Counted from the stretch's first letter, positions 1 through 8,517 are shown. The stretch: DNA of 64,000 bases from Thalassospira sp. HJ (GCF_000948415.1 NZ_JYII01000021.1:310001-374000), one strand, 5' to 3'. The notes: generated by a model from the letters alone, not told the origin. Numbers and translations are program-made.

Positions 1-558
1 GTCATCAAGATAATCAAGCTCGCCCCCGACCGGCACGCCATGGGCAAGGCGGGTGACCTTGACGCCGGTCTCCATCAGCCGTTCGGTGATGTAGTGTGCT
101 GTGGTCTGGCCATCGACCGTGGCGTTGGTGGCAAGGATCACCTCAGTCACGCCATCTCCGCGCACGCGATTGACCAACTGATCGATCTTAAGATCATCCG
201 GGCCAACACCATCAAGCGGTGACAGGGTTCCGCCCAGCACATGATAGCGCCCCTTGAAGGCGGCGCCGCGTTCAAGGGCCCAAAGGTCCTGAACTTCCTC
301 GACCACGCAGATGATATCCGAACTACGGTTCTGATCGGCACAGATATGGCAGGGATCGGTGACATCGATATTGCCGCAATTGGAACAGGTCGTCATGACC
401 TCGGCCGTGGCATGCAGGGCATCGGCCAGCGGGATCATCAGCGTTTCGGGTTTCTTGAGCATCTGCAAAACCGCACGCCGTGCCGAGCGCGGCCCAAGGC
501 CGGGCAGGCGTGAAAGCAGCTTGATCAGATTTTCAATTTCCCGTCCGGTCATGTTCAT
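1..558 (-). CDS. recR: Recombination mediator RecR (3' end cut by window edge)
   Basis: RecR works with RecO (and RecF) to load RecA onto single-stranded gaps during recombinational repair in the cytoplasm. The reading frame runs from an ATG at 558 to the window edge without a stop, giving 186 codons; the family is about 200 residues, so only a short C-terminal piece is missing. Seen directly: an N-terminal helix-hairpin-helix with [16 protein letters not shown] (residues 15-30), a four-cysteine zinc finger (Cys58, Cys61, Cys70, Cys73), then a Toprim domain starting with the DIICVVEE segment and ending with [16 protein letters not shown]. In most bacteria recR directly follows dnaX and ybaB; here an AT-rich epimerase gene and a terminator lie between ybaB and recR, so recR probably has its own promoter or is read with the epimerase gene. 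Confidence 0.97.
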   Translation of the reverse strand, partial: MNMTGREIENLIKLLSRLPGLGPRSARRAVLQMLKKPETLMIPLADALHATAEVMTTCSNCGNIDVTDPCHICADQNRSSDIICVVEEVQDLWALERGAAFKGRYHVLGGTLSPLDGVGPDDLKIDQLVNRVRGDGVTEVILATNATVDGQTTAHYITERLMETGVKVTRLAHGVPVGGELDYLDD

Positions 559-612
559 TTTGAGTTCTTATATCAGTGTATCTATCTTATGACGTCTTCA
601 CCGCTAATTGTT

Positions 613-1548
613 TTAATTCTCGGTGTTTGAATTTTCCCGCCCGATGTAATCCGCGGGCGACGTTTGGGCATCAACACATCCGCTAGCTTCAAGGTCTATT
701 GTGCTTCGGAACTCTAAGTCCTCATACAGCTGGTCATAGATTTTAGAAGAACCAACTACTGCAAGGGCAAATTTCATTACAGATTTTGGCACATAGAACA
801 GTCTCTTTTTTTTGCCAAGTTTTGAACGAATTCCTGCTATCAACTCTTGTGAAGAATACGGTATAGAATCTGCAGCTATTTCAATGCCTCTGGCTTCTAT
901 GACGTCTTCACAAATTTTTACAACCAAATTCGCAACTGTGTCGACAGCGATCATAGACCGTTTGTTTTTTATGCCTGCAAATGGGAGTGGGACAGACGTC
1001 TTAGAAATTTTCGAAAGAAGACCAAAGTTTCCAGGTGCATCTGCCCCGTACACCAATGGTAGTCTTAGTAATGAGACATTGATTCCATTGATGTTGCTGT
1101 GGCTCAAAATATAATTCTCTGCATTATATTTTGAGCGAGCATAAACGGATGTAGGATTTTCTGAGTCTTCAATAGAAATTACATGATTAGATGAGTTTTT
1201 TCCATAAACGCCAATAGTGCTTAGAAAAATAAATTTTTTAATGCCAGCCTCTAGGCATTTGTTGAAAAGAATCTTTGTCGCTTCATAGTTTAGCCGCAAA
1301 ATTTCGCTGCTATCGTTGCATTTGTTGTGTGCAACGGCTGCAGCGTGAATGAAAACATCGATATGTTTGAGTTTGTCAGAGTCTAAATTTGAGACATCTG
1401 ATAGGTCGAAGTGGATGACATCTTCCTCTTGATCTCTGACAGGATCACGTTGCAATCTGAAAACATTGTGCTGCGCATTCTGGCACTTCTCCAAGATTGA
1501 TGTGCCACAAAATCCTGATGCTCCAGTCAATGCAATATTTAGTGTCAT
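613..1548 (-). CDS. NAD-dependent epimerase/dehydratase, polysaccharide type (extended SDR)
   Basis: 311-residue short-chain dehydrogenase/reductase of the extended type, probably acting on a nucleotide sugar for surface polysaccharide synthesis. Seen: Rossmann glycine motif GASGFCG (residues 9-15), the FIHAAA segment (66-71), catalytic Ser110/Thr111, and the YxxxK pair Tyr136/Lys140 in YARSK. The later block NFGLLSKISKTSVPLP followed by KNKRSMIAVDT resembles O-antigen epimerases of the WbpV/WcaG kind, which suggests UDP-sugar C4 epimerisation or reduction, but the substrate cannot be read from the sequence. Base composition is clearly more AT-rich than the neighbours and codon use differs, a sign of recent transfer. 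It sits between ybaB and recR, which are normally adjacent. No polysaccharide genes flank it inside the window. Confidence 0.88.
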   Translation of the reverse strand: MTLNIALTGASGFCGTSILEKCQNAQHNVFRLQRDPVRDQEEDVIHFDLSDVSNLDSDKLKHIDVFIHAAAVAHNKCNDSSEILRLNYEATKILFNKCLEAGIKKFIFLSTIGVYGKNSSNHVISIEDSENPTSVYARSKYNAENYILSHSNINGINVSLLRLPLVYGADAPGNFGLLSKISKTSVPLPFAGIKNKRSMIAVDTVANLVVKICEDVIEARGIEIAADSIPYSSQELIAGIRSKLGKKKRLFYVPKSVMKFALAVVGSSKIYDQLYEDLEFRSTIDLEASGCVDAQTSPADYIGRENSNTEN

Positions 1549-1771
1549 TTTGATAACTCTACTTAAATCAATGTGATTAATTCAATTCTCAAAATAGTTT
1601 AATAAAATTATACGATATAAATATCTTAATTGTTCTGATAATTCAGAAATCAAAAAGTAAAGTCATAGATATTGATTTAAATGTAGGTGAAACTGCGAAG
1701 CGATACGTATCCCAAAGTGTCCTTGTGGCGCTATGTTTTGTCTTGGTTCGTGTTATTATTTTTTCAGCACG
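1549..1771. other. AT-rich intergenic segment upstream of the epimerase gene
   Basis: About 220 bases, strongly AT-rich compared with the rest of the window, between the ybaB terminator and the epimerase start. No coding frame is supported. It probably holds the promoter of the epimerase gene (minus strand) and may mark the right edge of a transferred segment; no target-site repeats or insertion-sequence ends are visible. Confidence 0.5.
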
Positions 1772-1806
1772 TAAAAAGCAGCCGAGCCATACTGCTGGCC
1801 CGGCTT
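1772..1806 (-). terminator. Rho-independent terminator of dnaX-ybaB
   Basis: Read on the minus strand, AGCCGGGCC (1805-1797) pairs with GGCTCGGCT (1788-1780), nine pairs with one G-U, loop of eight, followed by GCTTTTT. It lies 25 bases after the ybaB stop, so dnaX-ybaB transcription should end before the epimerase and recR genes. Confidence 0.82.
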
Positions 1807-1830
1807 AGAAAAAAATGTTTCACCTGAAGA

Positions 1831-2154
1831 TCAGAACGGCAGCTTGAAGCCTTCCGGCAGGTTCATGCCGCCGGTGACGTCTTTCATCTTTTCCTGAACA
1901 GCAGCCTCGACCTTGACCTTGGCGTCGTTATAGGCGGCAACGATCAGGTCTTCGAGGACTTCGGTGTCTTCGGGGTCGACAATGCTTTTATCAAGCGAAA
2001 GGCCGCGCATCTCGCCTTTGCCGTTCAGCATCACCTTGACCATGCCAGCACCAGACTGGCCTTCGATTTCAAGTTCAACCAGTCCTTCTTGCATTTCCTG
2101 CATTTTGGACTGCATCTGCTGGGCCTGTTTCAGCATCCCTGCAAGGTTCTTCAT
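1831..2154 (-). CDS. ybaB: Nucleoid-associated protein YbaB/EbfC
   Basis: 107-residue YbaB/EbfC family DNA-binding protein, a small dimer thought to bend DNA and bind the nucleoid. The family signature is plain: KNLAGMLKQAQQMQSKMQEM at the N terminus, then VKVMLNGKGEMRGLSLD and LEDLIVAAYNDAKVKVE. Length is typical. Its ATG overlaps the dnaX stop (ATGA, 2154-2151), so the two genes are translationally coupled, the usual arrangement in bacteria. A rho-independent terminator follows immediately. Confidence 0.96.
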   Translation of the reverse strand: MKNLAGMLKQAQQMQSKMQEMQEGLVELEIEGQSGAGMVKVMLNGKGEMRGLSLDKSIVDPEDTEVLEDLIVAAYNDAKVKVEAAVQEKMKDVTGGMNLPEGFKLPF

Positions 2155-4043
2155 AGCTCGTCGTCTCCTTCGAGATAAAATGCGTCGTCATATACGGAAC
2201 CGCTTTCGTCCTCTTCACCCTCAGGATTTTCCTGTCCGGGTGGCAGGTGGACGGCCACGATTTTTGCTTTGGGTAAACCATCAAGAATGGCCCGGACCAG
2301 CGGATCTTGCGAGGCATCTGCCTTGCGCTGTTCGAGGGCTTCAAGTTCCTGTTCCTTAAGGGTCGGTGCGCCTTCTTCACGTTCCGACACGCTGACCAGC
2401 CAGCGATGACCGGTCAGGCCATTGAGCGTCTTGATCAGTTTGGTCGAAAGATCCGACCCGGCCCCGCGGGCCGGGCGAAATTCGATGCGACCCGGTTCAT
2501 ACTTTACCAGATGCATATAGTTTTTGACCTGCATGGCAAGACCGGTGGTTTCGCGGTCCTTGCCCAGCAGTTCGGCAACTTCTTCAAACGTTTCGGGCAT
2601 CTTGGCATAGACAGGCTGTTCGACCTGTTCGGGTTCGCCAAGCGGGTCCGGGCGGCGATGCGCGACGGCGGATGCACCGCCACCATTAACGACCTGCATG
2701 CGTGGACCTGGGCCGCCGCTGCCGCCACCATTTCCGCCGCCTTGGGGCGCACCGCCGCCATTGCCGGCATTGTTCATGTCCTGACGGAGCTTCTTGATCA
2801 GGTCACCCGGCGGCGGCATTTCCGCAGCATAAGCCAGACGGATCAGGATCATTTCAGCAGCCTGAATGGGGGACGGCGCAATGCGCGTTTCTTCAAGGCC
2901 CTTAAGCAGCATCTGCCAGGCGCGGGTCAATTGTGGCATGGCAAGCTTGGCTGCAATTTCCTTGCCGCGTTCGCGTTCGATCTGCGACACGCCCGGATCA
3001 TTGGCGGCATCGGGTGAGAGCTTCACACGGGTCAGCCAATGGGTCAGGTCGAGCATATCCTGCAGCATGACCGGCGGATCGCCGCCAAGAGCATATTGCG
3101 CGCCCAAAAGTTCAAGGGCCTCGTTGATTTCGCCTTTCATGGTGAAATCAAACAGATCGAAAATGCGCGAGCGATCCGAAAGACCGAGCATGTCACGCAC
3201 TTGCTGGGTCGTGACCTTGCCAGCACCATGCGAGATCGCCTGATCAAGCAGGCTCATGCCATCACGGACCGATCCATCGGCCGCACGCGCGATCAGGGTG
3301 ACGGCTTCTTCTTCGATCTCGGCATTTTCGAGCCCGGCGATGCGGGTATAGTGGGCGGCCAGTTCGTCGGTCTGCACGCGACGCAGGTCAAAGCGCTGAC
3401 AACGTGACAGGACCGTGATCGGAATTTTGCGGATTTCGGTGGTGGCAAAGATGAATTTCACATGCTCTGGCGGTTCTTCAAGCGTCTTGAGCAGCGCGTT
3501 GAACGCACTTTTCGAAAGCATGTGCACTTCATCGATGATGTAGATCTTGTAGCGCGCCGAGGTCGGGCGATAACGCACCCCTTCGATCAATTCGCGAATG
3601 TCATCAACACCGGTCCGGGACGCCGCATCCATTTCCAGCACATCAACATGGCGGTCTTCGGCAATCGCGCGGCAATGTTCACAGACACCGCAGGGTTCGA
3701 TCGTCGGGCCGCCATTGCCATCCGCGCCAATACAGTTGAGCGCACGGGCAATGATACGCGCAGTCGTGGTTTTACCAATCCCGCGCACCCCGGTCAGGAT
3801 GAAGGCATGTGCCAACCGGCCGCTTTCAAGCGCGTTTGACAGCGTCTTGACCATCGGCCCATGGCCGATCAGTTCATCAAAGGATTTCGGGCGGTATTTG
3901 CGCGCAAGAACCTGATATTCGCTTTTGGCTCCAGGTTCTGGGGTGGCGACGGGTGCGGTTGTTTCCGCAACGTCAGCAGACTTGGCTGACGGTGTCTCAC
4001 CTTCTGGCGCAGTTTCGCTCGCGGTCTCGATCTGATCGCTCAT
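2151..4043 (-). CDS. dnaX: DNA polymerase III subunits gamma/tau
   Basis: Clamp-loader ATPase subunit of the replicative polymerase (630 residues). Seen: Walker A GVRGIGKT (85-92), zinc-binding cysteines Cys104, Cys118, Cys121 and Cys124, Walker B IIDEVHM (169-175), the sensor region FATTEIRKIP, and the SRC arginine-finger motif (213-215). An Ala/Pro/Glu-rich 40-residue tail precedes the ATPase core, and a glycine-rich linker near residues 440-460 separates it from a C-terminal tau-like domain that would contact the polymerase and helicase. I did not identify a slippery heptamer that would make a short gamma form, so only the tau-length product is supported. Start ATG at 4043. Order ffs-dnaX-ybaB on the minus strand is typical of alphaproteobacteria. 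Confidence 0.97.
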   Translation of the reverse strand: MSDQIETASETAPEGETPSAKSADVAETTAPVATPEPGAKSEYQVLARKYRPKSFDELIGHGPMVKTLSNALESGRLAHAFILTGVRGIGKTTTARIIARALNCIGADGNGGPTIEPCGVCEHCRAIAEDRHVDVLEMDAASRTGVDDIRELIEGVRYRPTSARYKIYIIDEVHMLSKSAFNALLKTLEEPPEHVKFIFATTEIRKIPITVLSRCQRFDLRRVQTDELAAHYTRIAGLENAEIEEEAVTLIARAADGSVRDGMSLLDQAISHGAGKVTTQQVRDMLGLSDRSRIFDLFDFTMKGEINEALELLGAQYALGGDPPVMLQDMLDLTHWLTRVKLSPDAANDPGVSQIERERGKEIAAKLAMPQLTRAWQMLLKGLEETRIAPSPIQAAEMILIRLAYAAEMPPPGDLIKKLRQDMNNAGNGGGAPQGGGNGGGSGGPGPRMQVVNGGGASAVAHRRPDPLGEPEQVEQPVYAKMPETFEEVAELLGKDRETTGLAMQVKNYMHLVKYEPGRIEFRPARGAGSDLSTKLIKTLNGLTGHRWLVSVSEREEGAPTLKEQELEALEQRKADASQDPLVRAILDGLPKAKIVAVHLPPGQENPEGEEDESGSVYDDAFYLEGDDEL

Positions 4044-4198
4044 TCATCCGGTCCGGATTGTTTTAATTCTCATTGGTTTTAGCAGCTTCGCGACCGTATG
4101 GGAAAGGCCAAGTGGGAAATTTCCCGTACAAAAAACCATCTGCCCGCGAATGTCAGGGGCATGGCAAATATCAGCGATTTCAAAGGGGGAAATGAAAG

Positions 4199-4301
4199 GG
4201 TGAGAGACTGAACAGCGACCCGGAAAAACTCGTTACGGCTGCTACCTTCCGGTCCTGACCGGGTTGGCGAGCGGTCCGTCCACTGCCAGCCTCTCGCCCC
4301 C
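4199..4301 (-). ncRNA. ffs: 4.5S signal recognition particle RNA (small bacterial type)
   Basis: Read on the minus strand from 4301. The universally conserved Ffh-binding stretch GGTCAGGACCGGAAGG followed by TAGCAGCC is present, matching helix 8 of bacterial SRP RNA with its GGAA tetraloop. The ends pair: GCGAGAGGCT near the 5' end against AGTCTCTC near the 3' end. About 103 nt, usual for the small bacterial form. It binds Ffh and targets nascent membrane proteins. Exact ends are estimated from the terminal pairing. Confidence 0.93.
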
Positions 4302-4483
4302 TATATCGCGCAAGGAGGCATAAAACGCAAGCGTTGGCTGGGATTTTTTCTGCGATCAAGCAATCGTGGCTTTTGGCTGGCCGGTGCGCGCGTTAATGTC
4401 GTCATCCGTCACCACAGGAAATATCGGCGATCCCATGGGTTTGCCCGATATTTGCCAAAAAGAATCTTGGGAAAACCACTGCC

Positions 4484-5410
4484 ATGAACAGGCTATTTTA
4501 TGAATCCGCTGATCTTGATCGCGATGCTCTGTTGCGCAAGCGCGAAGACTGGCAACAGGTTCTATTGGCCGAGGAGTCGCTGCGGATCCTGATCTGTCAT
4601 GCGGGCGATCCGCTGTTTGCCTGGCCTGAGGACATGGATGCTCATGAGCTGGTGGTGCTGGGTGCCCCGGCGGTTCCGCATCTTGATGTTGATCTGCATG
4701 GCGGGCAGTGGATTTATCTTGGGCGTGATGAAGGCGGACCGGTAATTGCGGTCGATATCGCGCCGGTGGTTTCCGATCGCGATGACGCCGTGCGCAGACT
4801 GGGCGGCGGATTTGGCGACATGCGTACCCGCATGGCCAATCTTTCGATCGATGAGGCGGCCCTTGCCGCGCAGGCGCGGGCAATTTTCCATTGGCATCAG
4901 GGGCATCAGTTCTGTGGGGCCTGCGGACATCCCAATATGGTGGCGGAGGCGGGATATCGCCTGCAATGCAGCAACCCCGGTTGCGGCAAATCGCATTTTC
5001 CGCGCACGGACCCTGCCGTCATCATGTTGATCCATCATCAGGATCATGTGTTGCTGGCCCGGTCGCCACAATTCCTGCCCGGGATGGTGTCGGTGCTGGC
5101 GGGCTTTGTCGAGCCGGGTGAAACCCTTGAACAGGCGGTCGCCCGCGAGGTGTTCGAGGAAGTCGGGATCAAGATCAAACGACCGCAATATGTCGCATCC
5201 CAGCCCTGGCCATTTCCGGGATCGTTGATGCTGGGCTTCGTGGCCGAGGCCGAAACGACCGAACTTATGCCTGACAATGACGAGATCGAATTCGCCATGT
5301 GGGTGCATCGCGATGATGTGCCGAGCCTTCCCGAAAAAGGCATTAATTTGCCACGACCGATATCAATTGCCCGCTTCCTTCTGGAAAACTGGTGCGCACG
5401 ACGCATATAG
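4484..5410 (+). CDS. nudC: NADH pyrophosphatase / RNA decapping Nudix hydrolase NudC
   Basis: 308-residue NudC. It cleaves NADH to NMNH and AMP, and in E. coli it removes the NAD cap from RNA. Seen: an N-terminal NUDIX-like domain, a zinc ribbon with Cys144, Cys147, Cys162 and Cys167 (CGAC ... CSNPGC), then HFPRTDPAVIM, and a complete Nudix box from Gly207 to Gly228 (GFVEPGETLEQAVAREVFEE). After the box comes SQPWPFPGSLMLGF, the SQPWPFPxS motif that marks NADH-pyrophosphatase members of the superfamily. Start ATG at 4484. The gene stands alone on the plus strand, divergent from the SRP RNA gene. Confidence 0.95.
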   Translation: MNRLFYESADLDRDALLRKREDWQQVLLAEESLRILICHAGDPLFAWPEDMDAHELVVLGAPAVPHLDVDLHGGQWIYLGRDEGGPVIAVDIAPVVSDRDDAVRRLGGGFGDMRTRMANLSIDEAALAAQARAIFHWHQGHQFCGACGHPNMVAEAGYRLQCSNPGCGKSHFPRTDPAVIMLIHHQDHVLLARSPQFLPGMVSVLAGFVEPGETLEQAVAREVFEEVGIKIKRPQYVASQPWPFPGSLMLGFVAEAETTELMPDNDEIEFAMWVHRDDVPSLPEKGINLPRPISIARFLLENWCARRI

Positions 5411-5434
5411 TTAAGCGTATAGTTTAGATAAGTG

Positions 5435-5440
5435 TATAAT
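5435..5440 (+). promoter_or_regulatory. Possible -10 element (TATAAT)
   Basis: A perfect TATAAT lies about 80 bases before the proposed start of the binding-protein gene, in an AT-rich gap after nudC. No convincing -35 hexamer is seen at the right distance, so this is tentative. Confidence 0.3.
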
Positions 5441-5520
5441 AAAGGGCGCGTCTTGCTCACCGTTCTGGTGGGGTGGTGTTCCTTATTGCGCGCTGTGCGA
5501 TCGAATGTCGGGAAAGTGCA

Positions 5521-6321
5521 TTGGCAAGAATACGTTTTATTCGGGATGGGTTTTTTACCGGCATTGTTCTTGGTGTGCTTGCAAGTTGGCTTGGTATCAG
5601 CACGGCACAGGGCCAGGAACCGGTTCCTGTCAAGGTTGGGGCCTATGAGTATGGCGTGGTCTATTTCTTTGACGATGGCAAGCCAAGCGGCATGGTTCCA
5701 AGCCTGATTAGGCTTCTGAACGACCTTCAGGATGAATATGCTTTTGAGCTTGTCGAAACCTCATCGCGTCGGCGTTATCGGTCGGTCACAAATGGCGAGG
5801 TCGATCTTGTCCTGCTTGAAAGTCCGAAATGGGAATGGGAACAGCTTGATGTTCTGTTTTCCGACCCGATCGTTCAGGAACAGGATCTTTATCTGACCCT
5901 TTCCGGGCGCGGTGACGCCGAAATGCTGTTTTCCGATGTCACCAGCTATCAGATGTTATGTGTGCTGGGCTTCCATTACGGCTTTGCCGATTTCAACGCC
6001 GATCCGGAATATTTGCGCGGGAACTTCGACGTTATGCTGGGCTATAACGAAAAAGAGGTTCTTGACGGACTTCTGGCCGGGGAAGCGCCAATTGGCGTGG
6101 TTTCAGCCGGATTTCTGGCGCTTGAGTTTGGTGCCAATCCGGATGTACGCGACCAAGTGACCATCGCGTCACAACCCGATGCCACTTACGATCTGGTTTC
6201 TGTGTTGTCTGACAATTCTGCCATTTCGCTTGAGCAGTTCAACCAGCTGATTGCCGAACTCCATGACGAGGGTGAGGTCGAACGCCTGTGGCAGCAGCTT
6301 CATCGCGGTGTTTCGCGCTAA
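5521..6321 (+). CDS. Periplasmic solute-binding-like protein (SBP family 3)
   Basis: Predicted exported protein of 266 residues with the fold of family 3 solute-binding proteins. I chose the TTG at 5521: it is preceded by GGGAAAG at a good distance and gives a clean signal peptide (basic ARIRFIRDGF, then the hydrophobic stretch FFTGIVLGVLASWLG, cleavage near STAQGQE). An upstream GTG at 5473 in frame would add 16 residues. The mature part begins VPVKVGAYEYGVVYFFDDGKPSGMV, with the 'G ... L ... LV...SSRRRYRSVTNGEVDLVL' pattern of such proteins. No permease or ATPase gene is adjacent, so it may act as a sensor input or an orphan binding protein; the ligand is unknown. Confidence 0.75.
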   Translation: MARIRFIRDGFFTGIVLGVLASWLGISTAQGQEPVPVKVGAYEYGVVYFFDDGKPSGMVPSLIRLLNDLQDEYAFELVETSSRRRYRSVTNGEVDLVLLESPKWEWEQLDVLFSDPIVQEQDLYLTLSGRGDAEMLFSDVTSYQMLCVLGFHYGFADFNADPEYLRGNFDVMLGYNEKEVLDGLLAGEAPIGVVSAGFLALEFGANPDVRDQVTIASQPDATYDLVSVLSDNSAISLEQFNQLIAELHDEGEVERLWQQLHRGVSR

Positions 6322-6330
6322 GCAGATGGC

Positions 6331-6699
6331 CTAGTCGAGTGGTGGAATACGGGCAATGACATTGCGGCGCAGGGCATCGGGGCGTTCACGCCAGGCAACG
6401 ATCCCCTTTTCGCTTTCGGCATATTTGGATGCCAGTTCGCACAGGTCATCGATCATGCTTTCGGGATCGACATTGCCGTAAACATATCCCCATTTGCCCG
6501 ACCCATTCAGCGCCACCGAACAGCCCGACTTGCAATTGGTCAGACATTCAACCGGTTTGAGATCAAATGGCAGATCACGCGTGGCACAAAGTTCCTGCAT
6601 GCGATCAAACAGCGTCTGACCATGTCGCGGATTGCTTGGTGCGTCGGCGTTTGAAGCGGTGCAGGTCGTGCAGATATTCAGGCGTGGCTTAGTCGTCAT
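6331..6699 (-). CDS. DUF1636 family metal-binding protein
   Basis: 122-residue protein of the DUF1636 (COG5469) family, annotated generally as predicted metal-binding with a thioredoxin-like ferredoxin fold. Seen: CTTC near the N terminus (Cys10, Cys13), then Cys38 and CLTNCKSGC (Cys52, Cys56, Cys60), enough ligands for an iron-sulfur cluster or a metal. In many alphaproteobacteria this family sits near cobalamin genes, but none are seen here. It is convergent with the binding-protein gene, with a 9-base gap between the stops. Function unknown. Confidence 0.82.
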   Translation of the reverse strand: MTTKPRLNICTTCTASNADAPSNPRHGQTLFDRMQELCATRDLPFDLKPVECLTNCKSGCSVALNGSGKWGYVYGNVDPESMIDDLCELASKYAESEKGIVAWRERPDALRRNVIARIPPLD

Positions 6700-6756
6700 G
6701 CGCTTGGTTCTATCCGGGATACGTTGATGTCAAAACGATGCGGGGCGCGCATCCAA

Positions 6757-7636
6757 TCAGCTTGCAGCCGGTTTGGTCAAGTCATCATCAAATTGATGGG
6801 CGACATATTTCTGAATGGCGCTGGCAAGCTGGCGATTGACCAGTGGATGCGCATCATCTGCGAGCATCACCGCAACACCGACCGCGGGCAGTGGTGGGAA
6901 GCCATCACGGGCATCAAGGATTTTAAACTCGTCCGTCACGCTGGCAGCGGCAAGGGCGGCAACCCCCAAACCCATCCCGCACCAGATGAAGCATCGAGGC
7001 CGCCTGGCGCGAGGTGGCATAAAGATTGAACGCGCGGTTGGATTTCGAAAAGGCATCAATCGCCCATGCATGGAATTTGCAATCCTCGGCCGGAAGAACA
7101 AGCGGCAGCGGATCGAGATGATGCTGATTATGGATCGGTGATGTCACCCAGACACCCGGTTCATGGCGCAGGAAATAACCCTCTTCGCCGTTTTCCGAGC
7201 GGCTGATGATCGACAGATCCAGTTCACCCTGATCAAGCATCCGACGCAAAAGGATGGTCGGATTGACCGACACAAAAAAGCGCGCGCTTGGATGCACGGC
7301 ACTGATGGCGCGCAGAACAATTGGCAAAATCTTTTGCGCATAATCATCCGGGCAACCGATGCGGATCGGGCGGGTGACCTCCTGGGAGCGCAACTGTCCC
7401 ATTGCCTCGTCCGTCAGGCTGAGGATCCTTCGGGCATAGCCGACAAAGGTGATGCCTTCGTGGGTCAGTTGGACATTGCGGCCATCACGCTCAAACAGCT
7501 TGTTATCGACCAGTTCTTCAAGGCGCTTCATCTGCATGGAGAAAGCCGATGGCGTGCGACCAATGCGGTCGGCTGCACGGTTGAAGCTGCCGCATTCGGC
7601 AAAGGCGACAAAGCTTCTGAGCAGGTCGGAATCCAT
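6757..7636 (-). pseudogene. LysR-family transcriptional regulator, frameshifted
   Basis: LysR-type regulator divergent from a GST gene. Frame one, from the ATG at 7636, gives an intact winged helix-turn-helix (MDSDLLRSFVAFAECGSFNR ... SAFSMQMKRLEELVD) and most of the effector domain, then derails after HLVRDG and stops at 6923. The neighbouring frame supplies the missing C terminus (GLGVAAL ... SAIQKYVAHQFDDDL) to the stop at 6757. Removing one T from the GGGTTTGGGGG tract (plus-strand 6963-6973) restores the family-typical VRDGLGVAAL. The total length of 880 bases is one more than a multiple of three, as expected for a single inserted base. This is either a real mutation or a homopolymer sequencing error; otherwise the gene looks intact (about 292 residues). 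Confidence 0.85.
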
Positions 7637-7646
7637 GGCTTCCCCT

Positions 7647-7667
7647 TTGATCAGAAAATTTGATCAA
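7647..7667. promoter_or_regulatory. Probable LysR operator (perfect 7-7-7 palindrome)
   Basis: TTGATCA, seven bases, then TGATCAA: a perfect inverted repeat containing the T-N11-A core typical of LysR boxes. It lies 10 bases upstream of the lysR start, in the divergent gap before the GST gene, so it should serve autoregulation and control of that GST gene. Confidence 0.75.
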
Positions 7668-7792
7668 GAAAGTTGAACAATAAGGTCAAAACTATTCGAT
7701 TGTCGGATGGCGATCCAGCGGCAAATATCAAACCCGGCCGGCCAATGCAGTTAACGAGTGTTCTCAACGCATGTGCCACAAGGATTATCACA

Positions 7793-8401
7793 ATGATTTT
7801 GAATGACTATTTGATGTCGGGGAACGGCTATAAAGTCCGTTTGATGCTTTCGATGCTGGGTCAAAAGTTCGAGTATATCGAACGTGACATCATGAAAGGC
7901 GAAACCCGCACGCCAGAATATCTTGAAAAGGTCAACCCGAACGGCAAAATCCCGGCACTTGTCCTTGATGACGGCAGGAGCCTGGCTGAAAGCAACGCCA
8001 TCCTGATCTATCTGGCTGAAGGCACCAATTTCATCCCCGAGGATGCCTATGAGCGGGCGGATATGATGAGCTGGCTGTTCTTTGAACAGTATGACCATGA
8101 ACCGAACGTTGCCGTTCTGATTTCCTGGTATGAGATCAAAGGGCTGCCGGACCATGCCGATATTCTGGAGCCGATGAAGCAGGCAGGTGCCAAGCGTGCG
8201 CTTGATCTGATGGAAAAGCGTCTTTCAGGTCATAACTGGCTGGTGGGTGAGTCACTGACCATTGCCGATATCTCGCTTTATGCCTACACGCACCGGGCCG
8301 AACTTGGCAAAATCAGCCTTCAGCCTTATCCGGGTATTCGCGCATGGCTTGATCGGTTCTCTGCTGTGCCGGGGTACGTTCCGATCACCTGGACGCCGTA
8401 A
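7793..8401 (+). CDS. Glutathione S-transferase family protein
   Basis: 202-residue cytosolic GST-like protein, which would conjugate glutathione to electrophiles or act in a related thiol reaction. Seen: N-terminal thioredoxin-like domain (LMSGNGYKVRLMLSMLGQKFEYIE), the glutathione-binding segments VNPNGKIPALVLDDG and LAESNAILIYLA, and the helical C-terminal domain with HNWLVGESLTIADISLYAY, the GST N-capping box region. Start chosen at ATG 7793 because AAGGA lies at the right distance and the family normally begins just here; an in-frame start at 7673 would add 40 unlikely residues that overlap the regulatory gap. Divergent from the LysR gene and probably its target. Confidence 0.9.
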   Translation: MILNDYLMSGNGYKVRLMLSMLGQKFEYIERDIMKGETRTPEYLEKVNPNGKIPALVLDDGRSLAESNAILIYLAEGTNFIPEDAYERADMMSWLFFEQYDHEPNVAVLISWYEIKGLPDHADILEPMKQAGAKRALDLMEKRLSGHNWLVGESLTIADISLYAYTHRAELGKISLQPYPGIRAWLDRFSAVPGYVPITWTP

Positions 8402-8413
8402 AACCAAAAAAGT

Positions 8414-8517
8414 AGCCACCACAAACAGGGATTTCGCCCAAGGTCGGGGGAAGTCGGGGAAGGGTTTCCCCGCCTGTGGTGGCTGAGTACCCTGACATGA
8501 CTAAGGGGAACGTCAGG
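8414..8517. repeat. Nested inverted repeats (multi-stem element) between two GST genes
   Basis: Outer stem AGCCACCACA (8414-8423) pairs perfectly with TGTGGTGGCT (8475-8484). Inside it CGGGGAA (8455-8461) pairs with TTCCCCG (8466-8472) around a GGGT loop, and a short GGG/CCC stem (8428-8430 with 8437-8439) can form on the left arm. A separate stem CCTGAC (8491-8496) with GTCAGG (8512-8517) follows. No T-run follows, so a standard terminator is unlikely on either strand. It lies between convergent stops (8401 and 8533). It could be a structured RNA, a 3'-end protecting element or a dispersed repeat. Confidence 0.6.

Noticed and set aside
2307-3017. Open frame of 236 codons antisense to dnaX
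   Set aside because: Shadow of the alanine- and glycine-rich dnaX; no start signal and no domain.
4114-4125. Perfect palindrome GGGAAATTTCCC between dnaX and the SRP RNA gene
   Set aside because: Too short for a terminator stem and without a T-run in the right place; may be chance or a site, but there is no supporting context.
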